Source of the DNA: Candidatus Altarchaeales archaeon
Lineage (GTDB): Archaea > Altiarchaeota > Altiarchaeia > IMC4 > QMZM01
Length of the DNA: 8,324 bases
Assembly (NCBI GenBank): GCA_003663115.1
Contig: QMZJ01000052.1
Coordinates: 1 to 8,324, forward strand
Direction of reading: 5' to 3'
The notes beneath the pieces are model-generated. The model was not told the origin of the DNA. It made no database searches and saw only the letters and a program-made list of their open reading frames with translations. The translations under genes were made by a program, and so were the position numbers. Positions 1 through 5,802 of the stretch are shown piece after piece. The stretch's first letter is position 1. Each line of letters starts with the position of its first letter.

Positions 1-2
1 GG

Positions 3-368
3 ATTACAGAGTGTTTAAAGGCGATTAAATCAAAGAGGGTTATTTTATATTCTTCTCTGTTTTCGATCTTGATATGGGTTTCATTATATTTAGTGGACTA
101 TGTCCTGCTTAGGGGAATGGGTCTAAATTTAACCATAGAAAGAGTAATTCTAGGATCGACGTTATCGCTATTCACCATCATCCTACCAGTTCAGGGTTTG
201 ATGGGTTTTGGAACAATAGAGGGTGGATGGGCAATTGGATTCATGGCGATGGGTATATCTAAGGAAGTGGCAATAGTCTCTGGCTTTGGTGTGCATATAA
301 TTTTGATGATCTACGTTCTGATCTTAGGTGGTTGTGGACTCCAGTCGATTAAATTTAGGAGGGGATAA
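3..368 (+). CDS. Flippase-like UPF0104 / LPG_synthase_TM family membrane protein, C-terminal part (5' end outside window)
   Basis: The frame is open from the window edge to TAA at 366-368, so the gene starts upstream and about 121 residues are visible. A TTG at 69 could be read as a start, but the preceding codons continue a plausible protein. The visible part is strongly hydrophobic, with about three membrane segments. The stretch LPVQGLMGFGTIEGG, followed by an MGISKEVAIVSGF-like helix, matches the family pattern of a loop 'P-x-x-G-x-G-x-x-E' and a hydrophobic C-terminal helix pair. The family (PF03706) includes the membrane part of lysylphosphatidylglycerol synthase and many archaeal proteins beside glycosyltransferases, often proposed to move lipids or lipid-linked sugars. 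The convergent neighbour is a GT2 polyprenyl-phosphate glycosyltransferase, which fits a lipid-sugar role. Family is fairly sure; substrate is unknown. Confidence 0.75.
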   Translation: MTECLKAIKSKRVILYSSLFSILIWVSLYLVDYVLLRGMGLNLTIERVILGSTLSLFTIILPVQGLMGFGTIEGGWAIGFMAMGISKEVAIVSGFGVHIILMIYVLILGGCGLQSIKFRRG

Positions 369-440
369 TACAATACTTACAGAGACCATTCACATCCTTT
401 TAAAAACAATTACACATCCGAATTCAAAAATGACATGTAT

Positions 441-468
441 GGGGGGGATGCGCCCCTCCCGGGGAGGG
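441..468. terminator. GC-rich hairpin between convergent genes, possible bidirectional transcription end
   Basis: A run of seven G (441-447) is followed by CCCCTCCCGGGGAGGG (453-468). CCCTCC can pair with GGAGGG around a 3-base loop, and the G-run can alternatively pair with the C-run. It lies between the stop of the flippase-like gene (368) and the stop of the GT2 gene (494) in an otherwise AT-rich gap. Archaeal termination relies mainly on T-runs, which are weak here, so the terminator role is inferred from location only. Confidence 0.3.
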
Positions 469-493
469 AACCTGTAATTTAACATTAGAATTT

Positions 494-1465
494 TCATCCT
501 GGTTCTTCGTGGTCATATAATCCTATACTCTCTTCGATATGGTAACTCTTCCTACCTGCCCCCGAATAGTAATCCTTGATCTCAATATCCGCCAAGATTC
601 CAGATACAAAGAACTGAATCCCCAATATGAGAGAAAGGAAAGAAGCCACTGCTAAAAAGTGATTAGAAAGGTCAATGCCTTGGAAGATCTTTAGGTAAGC
701 ACAATATAACCCGCCGATGATGCCGAGAAGTGAAAGCAAAATACCTAAACCACCAAAAACATATATCGGTCTAGTTGAGTATCTTTGCCAGAATGTAACT
801 AGAATTAAATCCAAAATGCCCTTAATGAATCTCTTCCATCCGTATTTCGTTTTACCATGTTTTCTGGGATAGTGTTTTACCTTTATTTCACCTATTTTAA
901 AGCCCTTCCATGCCACCAAAGCGGGTATATATCTGTGGGTCTCTCCGTAAAGTTCTAACTCATTTAGAACCTCTCTCTTGTACGCCTTTAACGTGCAACC
1001 AAAGTCGTGAATTTTAACGCTAGTGAGATGCCTCGCGAGAAAATTTGAGATTGTTGATGGTATTTTCTTTGTGAATGGATCCTTCCTGTCGGCTCTCCAA
1101 CCTGAGACAACATCAAAGCCTTCATCCATCTTTTGCAGTAATCTTGATATATCCCCTGGATCATTCTGCAGATCAGAATCCATAGTAACAATTATATTAC
1201 CTTTAGCGTGATCAAACCCAGCAGATATTGCGGCGGTCTGTCCAAAATTTTTCCTGAATTTAATGACTTTTACCCTCGAATCCTTTAGGTGAATTTCTTT
1301 AAGAATTTCAAAACTATTATCTGCAGAACCGTCATCGATGAAGATTATTTCATATTCCCTCTTGAGTTTGTCCATAGACTCTTTTAGTTTAGAGTAGAGC
1401 TCGGGGAGGGATCCACTCTCATTTAGTACGGGAATAACTATCGATACTTCAGTATTTCCGGGCAT
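494..1465 (-). CDS. GT2 family polyprenyl-phosphate hexosyltransferase (DPM1/GtrB-like) with two C-terminal membrane helices
   Basis: The 323-residue product has an N-terminal GT-A domain (about 7-230) and two membrane helices (about 233-258 and 269-291). Visible motifs are VSIVIPVLNE (7-16), the nucleotide-binding DDGS (44-47), FGQTAAISAGF (74-84), the metal-binding DSD (96-98) and HYPRKHGKTKYGW (198-210), typical of dolichol-phosphate mannose synthase and bacterial GtrB/ArnC relatives. Such enzymes transfer a sugar from a nucleotide donor to polyprenyl phosphate on the cytoplasmic face, supplying GT-C enzymes outside. The ATG at 1465 is chosen because family homology begins at once and GTGAT (1470-1474) lies 4 bases upstream. 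A TTG at 1501 would add 12 residues. The gene lies 66 bases downstream of the Lrp/AsnC gene on the same strand. A TATA-like TATTTATC (1507-1514) could give it its own promoter. The sugar cannot be told from sequence. Confidence 0.88.
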   Translation of the reverse strand: MPGNTEVSIVIPVLNESGSLPELYSKLKESMDKLKREYEIIFIDDGSADNSFEILKEIHLKDSRVKVIKFRKNFGQTAAISAGFDHAKGNIIVTMDSDLQNDPGDISRLLQKMDEGFDVVSGWRADRKDPFTKKIPSTISNFLARHLTSVKIHDFGCTLKAYKREVLNELELYGETHRYIPALVAWKGFKIGEIKVKHYPRKHGKTKYGWKRFIKGILDLILVTFWQRYSTRPIYVFGGLGILLSLLGIIGGLYCAYLKIFQGIDLSNHFLAVASFLSLILGIQFFVSGILADIEIKDYYSGAGRKSYHIEESIGLYDHEEPG

Positions 1466-1506
1466 TGATATCACAACTATCTCTTTATTAATTATTAGCA
1501 AGTTGT

Positions 1507-1514
1507 GATAAATA
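1507..1514 (-). promoter_or_regulatory. Candidate TATA box of the GT2 gene
   Basis: On the - strand this reads TATTTATC. Transcription would start about 25 bases downstream, near 1484, leaving a short leader of about 18 bases containing GTGAT before the ATG at 1465. This would also exclude the alternative TTG start at 1501. Just upstream, the T-rich stretch TTCTTTTTCT (- strand, about 1522-1531) follows the regulator's stop codon and could end its transcript. The support is only positional. Confidence 0.3.
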
Positions 1515-1531
1515 CTTACTCAGAAAAAGAA

Positions 1532-1984
1532 TCATATCAGCCCATTCAGTGCCACATCGGGTATCTTGTGATCGAATTTAACGACGTCGTGAACCGGATA
1601 GACCTTTATCGGGGATATATTCAATTTAGTCAGGAATTCCTCCAGACCCTTGTGCTTTTCTGGAACCAGAACCTCTACTATGATCTTCCCGTCAAATGTT
1701 CTGAAGACCTTTCTTGCTTCCTCAAATCCAGCTATATAGTTTGCTGTATCTCTGGATTGTGATGGCGGGACATCAATCACAATATACCCGATCTGCAGAC
1801 CCAGATCGTGTGGATGAAGGATCGCAGAGAAATTTTTTATTACGCCCCTCTCCAGCAATCTTTCTGCCCTCGTGAAAACCGTTGTATGAGGAACACTCAG
1901 CTTCTCTCCGAGCTCCCGAAAACTAAGTCTTGCATCCTCCTGCAGATGTTTGATTATGTTCAGATCGAGGTTATCGATTTTCAT
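1532..1984 (-). CDS. Lrp/AsnC family transcriptional regulator
   Basis: The 150-residue protein is the usual size for the family. It has an N-terminal winged helix-turn-helix (about 4-60): LDLNIIKHLQEDARLSFREL leads into the recognition helix around PHTTVFTRAERLLERG (32-47), ending in the family-typical GVIKNFSAI. A C-terminal RAM/AsnC ligand and oligomerisation domain follows (about 65-140). Family members bind DNA as dimers or octamers and sense amino acids or other small metabolites; the effector is not readable here. The start is the ATG at 1984 and there is no Shine-Dalgarno motif. A TATA-like element 25-35 bases upstream suggests a nearly leaderless transcript. The start region overlaps a perfect palindrome, which points to autoregulation. 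The GT2 gene lies 66 bases downstream on the same strand and a membrane-protein gene is divergent upstream, so both are candidate targets. Confidence 0.93.
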   Translation of the reverse strand: MKIDNLDLNIIKHLQEDARLSFRELGEKLSVPHTTVFTRAERLLERGVIKNFSAILHPHDLGLQIGYIVIDVPPSQSRDTANYIAGFEEARKVFRTFDGKIIVEVLVPEKHKGLEEFLTKLNISPIKVYPVHDVVKFDHKIPDVALNGLI

Positions 1985-1990
1985 TTGTTG

Positions 1991-2004
1991 TATAATATAT
2001 TATA
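1991..2004. promoter_or_regulatory. Perfect 14-bp palindrome at the start of the Lrp/AsnC gene, candidate operator
   Basis: TATAATATATTATA is its own reverse complement. It lies 6-20 bases upstream of the regulator's ATG, about where transcription would start if the box at 2010-2022 is used. Lrp-family regulators commonly bind short AT-rich palindromes and repress their own promoter. An AT-only palindrome can also arise by chance in such a biased gap. Confidence 0.4.
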
Positions 2005-2009
2005 TCCAT

Positions 2010-2022
2010 CATATATAAATAG
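2010..2022 (-). promoter_or_regulatory. Candidate TATA box of the Lrp/AsnC gene
   Basis: On the - strand this reads CTATTTATATATG, close to the archaeal TTTATATA consensus. Initiation about 25 bases downstream would fall near 1990, giving a leader of only a few bases. This agrees with the absence of a Shine-Dalgarno motif before the ATG at 1984. Confidence 0.4.
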
Positions 2023-2048
2023 ACAATATAGAAGCCGAGGAATATAGT

Positions 2049-2070
2049 TATAAATATTATCTTATTTATA
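2049..2070. promoter_or_regulatory. 8-6-8 inverted repeat that also forms TATA boxes, divergent promoter region
   Basis: TATAAATA (2049-2056) and TATTTATA (2063-2070) are perfect inverted arms around the spacer TTATCT. Each arm is a good archaeal TATA box. On the + strand, initiation near 2080-2095 would serve the membrane protein at 2142. On the - strand, the same element could serve the regulator. TATAAATA also occurs at 2014-2021. The symmetry may be a regulator site or simply two back-to-back TATA boxes. Confidence 0.35.
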
Positions 2071-2141
2071 TGGGTATCCACACACCTCTGGAAGATTCTT
2101 TAATTGCAAAAATCTAATACGTATTGTTCTTTACATCTAAA

Positions 2142-3665
2142 ATGAGGTCCATAAGACCAGATATTACATTCGGACACCTATTCATCGCAATACTTTTCTT
2201 ATTAATTATCATAACCTACCTCTCCGAGTATATAGCTCTCCATTTTCTGTCGTTTATCGTTCTATTTGCGGGGGGTAGCAGTAATAAGAAGGTCCTCCTC
2301 TTTTTCATTTTTTTATTAACACCTTTACTTGCCCGGTATATTTTTAAGAATTATGGGCACGGTAAGCATTTTCTGAGATATACGTGTTTTTTTCTAATTT
2401 TCAACTTCTTTCTGTATATACTCGGGACATATATGCTGTATTCATTAAGTAGGGAGTACAATGTTTCACCCTTCAATTACTTTGTATTTTTTGAAGATGG
2501 CAGGTCTGCGGGAATTATCGGAAACCTGAACAATAATCAGATCCTGAAACCGGTGATCAATATCCTAACAGATCTTGTGCACATATCACCATTGCTTCCG
2601 GCGGGTTATAGATGGATCGATTATTTTTTTCCTCCATGGATTTTTTATCTCTCGTCGATACTGCTTTTGATATCGTTTTATTTCTGGACAAGGATGGGTA
2701 TCGAATTAATTGAAAATCCAGTGGACCTATTATTGGCATCTCTACCATCCTACGGACTTTTTGTTACGACCATCGATGGAGGGGTTTTCACACCTTTCGC
2801 CATGTCGAGTATGGGGGCACTCCTCTCATTCATGGTCTATAAGTTATATGAAGAAAAATCATTCAGAAAGATCTTAGTTATAATTGCGGTCTCAATAATT
2901 CCACCAGTTCTGATACCCTGCGTACTGCTCATTTTCTCCATAAATTACCTTTTTTTGTCACATGTTCTTATAAGCCTCATGTACGGTTTTTTGATCGCAA
3001 CACTGACATTGACGAGACGTGAATTCTACTCGGAGGCGATCTCGGAAAAAATTATTGACTATCACAGGAGATTTCTAAGGCTATTAAGAATAAATTTATC
3101 AGAGAAAACGTCAAGATTTTATATATACCTATCCTCTATTTCTGTGATGGGGTTTATATCTCTGTGTCTTTTTGTAATCTGTATTTCCTCTGGCTATGCA
3201 CACTGTGGGTTGATGCCAGAATCATTGATGCAGGAATCAAATTTTGTGGTAGAGGCATACAAGCAAGAATTTTTGAATATGAGTGAAGAGGAGATATCTG
3301 AATTTTTTATTGAAAGGGATATACCCTTTCTAATCAGGTCCAGGGATGGTCCACATGTCTATGGAGAGCTTTCTTTTGATGAGTCAGTGAGCTTTCATGA
3401 GTTAAGAAGGAGATTTAGAACTGAGGGTATAGCAATATACCCAAGAGACCTTGAAGCAAATGGCACCATAAATGTATTGATAATCCCCGATGACCGTATA
3501 TCGGAGGAGGAGTTTAACGACATATCTCAACTTGACGTGGTATCTCATATAAGTAGAAGGGACGGAGGCATTTTTCTGGAGGTTATGGATAGATACCATG
3601 GCGTAATGAATGAGATATACAGAAGACTGAGGGATAAACGATATTTCTTAGTTATCTTTCTTTAG
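2142..3665 (+). CDS. Unrecognised multi-pass membrane protein with C-terminal soluble domain
   Basis: I do not recognise this 507-residue protein. Hydrophobic segments lie at about 13-45 (one long or two short), 49-69, 80-101, 164-182, 195-211, 243-266, 268-290 and 328-350, making 8-9 membrane passes. A charged stretch (291-327) precedes the last helix. Residues 351-507 form a mixed, mostly polar tail with alternating strand and helix character and acidic segments such as MSEEEISEFF (380-389). The loop 102-163 contains LVHISPLLPAGYRW (145-158). The ATG at 2142 is preferred; a TTG at 2124 would add six residues. Neither has a Shine-Dalgarno motif. The gene diverges from the Lrp/AsnC regulator and is convergent with the GT-C-like gene, overlapping its stop codon by 4 bases. 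It is visibly rich in T-runs. A role in surface glycan handling is only a guess from position. Confidence 0.7.
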   Translation: MRSIRPDITFGHLFIAILFLLIIITYLSEYIALHFLSFIVLFAGGSSNKKVLLFFIFLLTPLLARYIFKNYGHGKHFLRYTCFFLIFNFFLYILGTYMLYSLSREYNVSPFNYFVFFEDGRSAGIIGNLNNNQILKPVINILTDLVHISPLLPAGYRWIDYFFPPWIFYLSSILLLISFYFWTRMGIELIENPVDLLLASLPSYGLFVTTIDGGVFTPFAMSSMGALLSFMVYKLYEEKSFRKILVIIAVSIIPPVLIPCVLLIFSINYLFLSHVLISLMYGFLIATLTLTRREFYSEAISEKIIDYHRRFLRLLRINLSEKTSRFYIYLSSISVMGFISLCLFVICISSGYAHCGLMPESLMQESNFVVEAYKQEFLNMSEEEISEFFIERDIPFLIRSRDGPHVYGELSFDESVSFHELRRRFRTEGIAIYPRDLEANGTINVLIIPDDRISEEEFNDISQLDVVSHISRRDGGIFLEVMDRYHGVMNEIYRRLRDKRYFLVIFL

Positions 3666-4906
3666 TAAGGACCAACCCACCTCACGGTCACCCACTGAAA
3701 CCCGCCATTAACCACCAAGATAAGGTTGAGAATTATATTTAAGATTATTAATGCGATGGCTATTAGTCTCCACTTATTGTCGAATTCCGTCCTGAGGGAG
3801 AAGGGCACTATGAGAAATGCCGATGGGATGATATACCTCGCAAAATTGGCTAAGGGATGGGACTGGTAGCCTATGACCGCATAATATGTCAGAAGCAATA
3901 GTTGAGTAGAAATTGTCAGGAATATTACACAATTCCACCCCCTCCCGCGTCTATTCCCAAGGAGTAAGAGATTTCCATTCAGGAATATGGCAAAGTTAAT
4001 GAAGGCGAAAAACTCGTTATCCATGAAATAATAGGGAAATATGGCACTCTCATGCATGCTGTAGTACTTTCTAACCGCTTCCCCGTAGGGGAGATTTTCA
4101 TCGAAGTGGTGTTCCCTTGTATACGTGAATGCATAGCTATGGAAGACTGAAAAATCCGTAAATAAGGTCCATGAGATGAAGGGGAGCCAGATGATAAATA
4201 AAATAATAATAGCTTTACTCTTGAATCCCTCCCTCAGGATAAAATATATCGAAAAGAATCCCAGAAAGAGTATTGCTGAATACTCTATCATGGGCGCCAA
4301 GGCAAAGCATAAAACTGCCTTTTTCAATCTCGAGATATCTTTACTTTTTTCGTAGTCCAGATAGCTGGTAATTCCAACCGATAGGATGGCTATGAGTGTA
4401 ATATTCATACTGATATGGGTCAGAGATTCGAGATAGAAGAGGGGAAACGTGCCATAAAGCAAACACGGAATTAGAGGATCCTTATTGTTTCTCTCAAACC
4501 AGTTCCATATAACGTGCAGACTTAACAGGAACAGGAATGTTGTAAATATCATCGACCCGTGACCGAGAAGAGCGATAACTGGGGAATAGATATAAAATAC
4601 AAGTGGGGGGTGGCAAACATAGATATCTAAGGGATTGTGATCGCTCCAGTAGGAGACATAGGTTGGAAGCCCCGCGACGTAGGGATATCCTTTTTCTATC
4701 GTTGTCTCCGTTAATTTTAGGAGAACATACACATCCCCGTTGGTGAAATAGATGGCAATGAGCCTTATAGCAAATACTACTAAAAGAACCCAGAATTTCC
4801 TGTTGTACCTTTTTTCACTAAAATCAAAGAGATATTCATTTCTAAAAAAGAGGTAGTAAATCAGCAGGATCAATAAAATGCCAGAGATTATTACTATTTG
4901 CTTCAT
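3662..4906 (-). CDS. Polytopic membrane protein resembling GT-C glycosyltransferases
   Basis: The 414-residue protein has about 9-11 hydrophobic segments, including 4-21, 37-54, 100-133, 145-180, 196-224, 231-250, 298-317, 325-345, 355-370 and 380-400. Its layout resembles the GT-C superfamily (GT39/GT87-like). After the second helix comes an acidic residue in the first outer loop (NGD, D58), followed by EKGYPYVAG (71-79) and HPPLVFYIY (99-107), matching the common pattern 'G-x-P-Y ... hPPL-x-Y'. Near the end, NFARYIIPSAFL (354-365) resembles the RY-x-x-P segment of such enzymes. GT-C enzymes use polyprenyl-phosphate sugars outside the cell, and the GT2 gene at 494-1465 could make such a donor. 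The start is the ATG at 4906; AGGAG (4923-4927) is rather far upstream. The family is supported by pattern rather than strict motifs, and the substrate is unknown. Confidence 0.65.
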   Translation of the reverse strand: MKQIVIISGILLILLIYYLFFRNEYLFDFSEKRYNRKFWVLLVVFAIRLIAIYFTNGDVYVLLKLTETTIEKGYPYVAGLPTYVSYWSDHNPLDIYVCHPPLVFYIYSPVIALLGHGSMIFTTFLFLLSLHVIWNWFERNNKDPLIPCLLYGTFPLFYLESLTHISMNITLIAILSVGITSYLDYEKSKDISRLKKAVLCFALAPMIEYSAILFLGFFSIYFILREGFKSKAIIILFIIWLPFISWTLFTDFSVFHSYAFTYTREHHFDENLPYGEAVRKYYSMHESAIFPYYFMDNEFFAFINFAIFLNGNLLLLGNRRGRGWNCVIFLTISTQLLLLTYYAVIGYQSHPLANFARYIIPSAFLIVPFSLRTEFDNKWRLIAIALIILNIILNLILVVNGGFQWVTVRWVGPY

Positions 4907-4946
4907 GTTTCTTACTATACGTCTCCTTTTCTTTTTAACATTCTAA

Positions 4947-4958
4947 GATAATAAATAA
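4947..4958 (-). promoter_or_regulatory. Candidate TATA element of the GT-C-like gene
   Basis: On the - strand this reads TTATTTATTATC. Initiation near 4926 would leave a leader of about 20 bases to the ATG at 4906. The element lies at the point where the pheT reading frame loses its homology, so the promoter and the gene break share the same 20-30 bases. Confidence 0.3.
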
Positions 4959-4962
4959 GAAG

Positions 4963-5787
4963 GTGAAAACCCCCAATCTGAAACCCAGGAGGATGAACCT
5001 CAAGCCCGAGTATGTAAACGGGTTGTTGGGCATGAGCTTTAGCATGGAAGAGATAAAAATACTCCTGGAGAAGATGCGCTACGGCGTTGAATTGGATGGA
5101 AATAAAATTCAGGTTTTGATCCCGCCATACAGAACAGACGTTCTGCATCCGATAGACCTGATTGAGGATATTGCAATTGCCCACGGCTATGAAAACTTCG
5201 AGCCGGAGATGCCCAAATTGGGTACAGTCGGTGAACCCGACGAATTAGAGAGATTTTCATCTACTCTGAGAGAGCTGATGCTTGGCTTCGGTTTTCAGGA
5301 GGTTATGACGCTCATAATGACCAGTAAGAAGAATCTATTCGATAGAATGGGGGTTCCAGAGGAATTAACTACGATGACCAAAAGCCCCGTATCTCTGGAA
5401 CACTCTATAGCGAGAACGTGGCTCATTCCATCATTGATGGAGGTTCTGGAAAGGAATAAGAACAGGGAATACCCCCAGAGAATATTCGAGGTCGGAGATT
5501 GCATTAATGCAAAGGGGGATGATAAAAGAAAATTGGCCGGAGTTATTGCACACTCAAAGACAAATTTCTCCGAGATGAAGTCGATCTTTACCGGGATACT
5601 GGAAAATCTGGGGATGAAATATAAGATAGAGGAATTCAAACACGGAAGCTTTATACCCGGGAGATGCGCATCCGTAAAATATGGCTTTTTCGGTGAAATT
5701 CACCCTAAGGTTCTGGAAAATTTTAATCTGGAAGTACCTGTAACCGCATTTGAGCTGGATCTAAGTCTGATCCTCGAAGGGTTATAG
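4963..5787 (+). CDS. pheT: Phenylalanyl-tRNA synthetase beta subunit, lacking the N-terminal half (B5-B7 region only)
   Basis: The 274 residues match the C-terminal half of archaeal PheT, which is usually about 550 residues. TPNLKPRRMNLKPEYVNGLLG (3-23) opens the B5 domain, whose signature VLIPPYRTDVLHPIDLIEDI (51-70) is intact. The synthetase-like core B6-B7 follows (about 95-274), with SIARTWLIPSLMEVLERNKN (148-167), FEVGD (175-179) and GEIHP (244-248). The B1 and B3/B4 editing domains are missing: the in-frame stop TAA at 4936-4938 lies just upstream, and beyond it is the divergent GT-C-like gene. The GTG at 4963 is the most upstream start that keeps homology; ATG at 4993 is possible but AGGAGG abuts it directly. 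No stop or frameshift interrupts the rest. aRF1 follows 15 bases downstream. It may be a shortened working subunit, one part of a split gene, a recent relic or an assembly join. Confidence 0.85.
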   Translation: MKTPNLKPRRMNLKPEYVNGLLGMSFSMEEIKILLEKMRYGVELDGNKIQVLIPPYRTDVLHPIDLIEDIAIAHGYENFEPEMPKLGTVGEPDELERFSSTLRELMLGFGFQEVMTLIMTSKKNLFDRMGVPEELTTMTKSPVSLEHSIARTWLIPSLMEVLERNKNREYPQRIFEVGDCINAKGDDKRKLAGVIAHSKTNFSEMKSIFTGILENLGMKYKIEEFKHGSFIPGRCASVKYGFFGEIHPKVLENFNLEVPVTAFELDLSLILEGL

Positions 5788-5802
5788 GCTTTCATTCTAA
5801 GA

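Noticed and set aside
369..493. Checked the first intergenic gap for a tRNA or small RNA gene.
   Set aside because: No cloverleaf arms, T-loop GGTTCRA or A/B box pattern was found; only the short GC hairpin stands out.
1466..1501. TTG at 1501 as start of the GT2 gene, adding 12 residues.
   Set aside because: The added residues precede the normal family start, the ATG at 1465 has a GTGAT motif 4 bases upstream, and the likely transcription start lies after 1501.
1505..1762. Open frame on the + strand opposite the 3' half of the Lrp/AsnC gene.
   Set aside because: The - strand product is a full-length, motif-complete Lrp/AsnC protein; the opposite frame has no ribosome site or recognisable fold.
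4915..5260. Open frames on the - strand opposite the start of the pheT fragment, considered as a possible extension of or partner to the GT-C-like gene.
   Set aside because: The + strand encodes clear PheRS B5 motifs in the same bases, and the - strand frames lack hydrophobic segments or recognisable motifs.
4939..5802. The 10-base string CATTCTAAGA occurs at 4939-4948 and again at 5793-5802, exactly flanking the pheT fragment, like a target-site duplication or recombination scar.
   Set aside because: About 30 exact 10-base repeats are expected by chance in a window this size, the flanking bases do not match, and no transposase or terminal inverted repeat is present.
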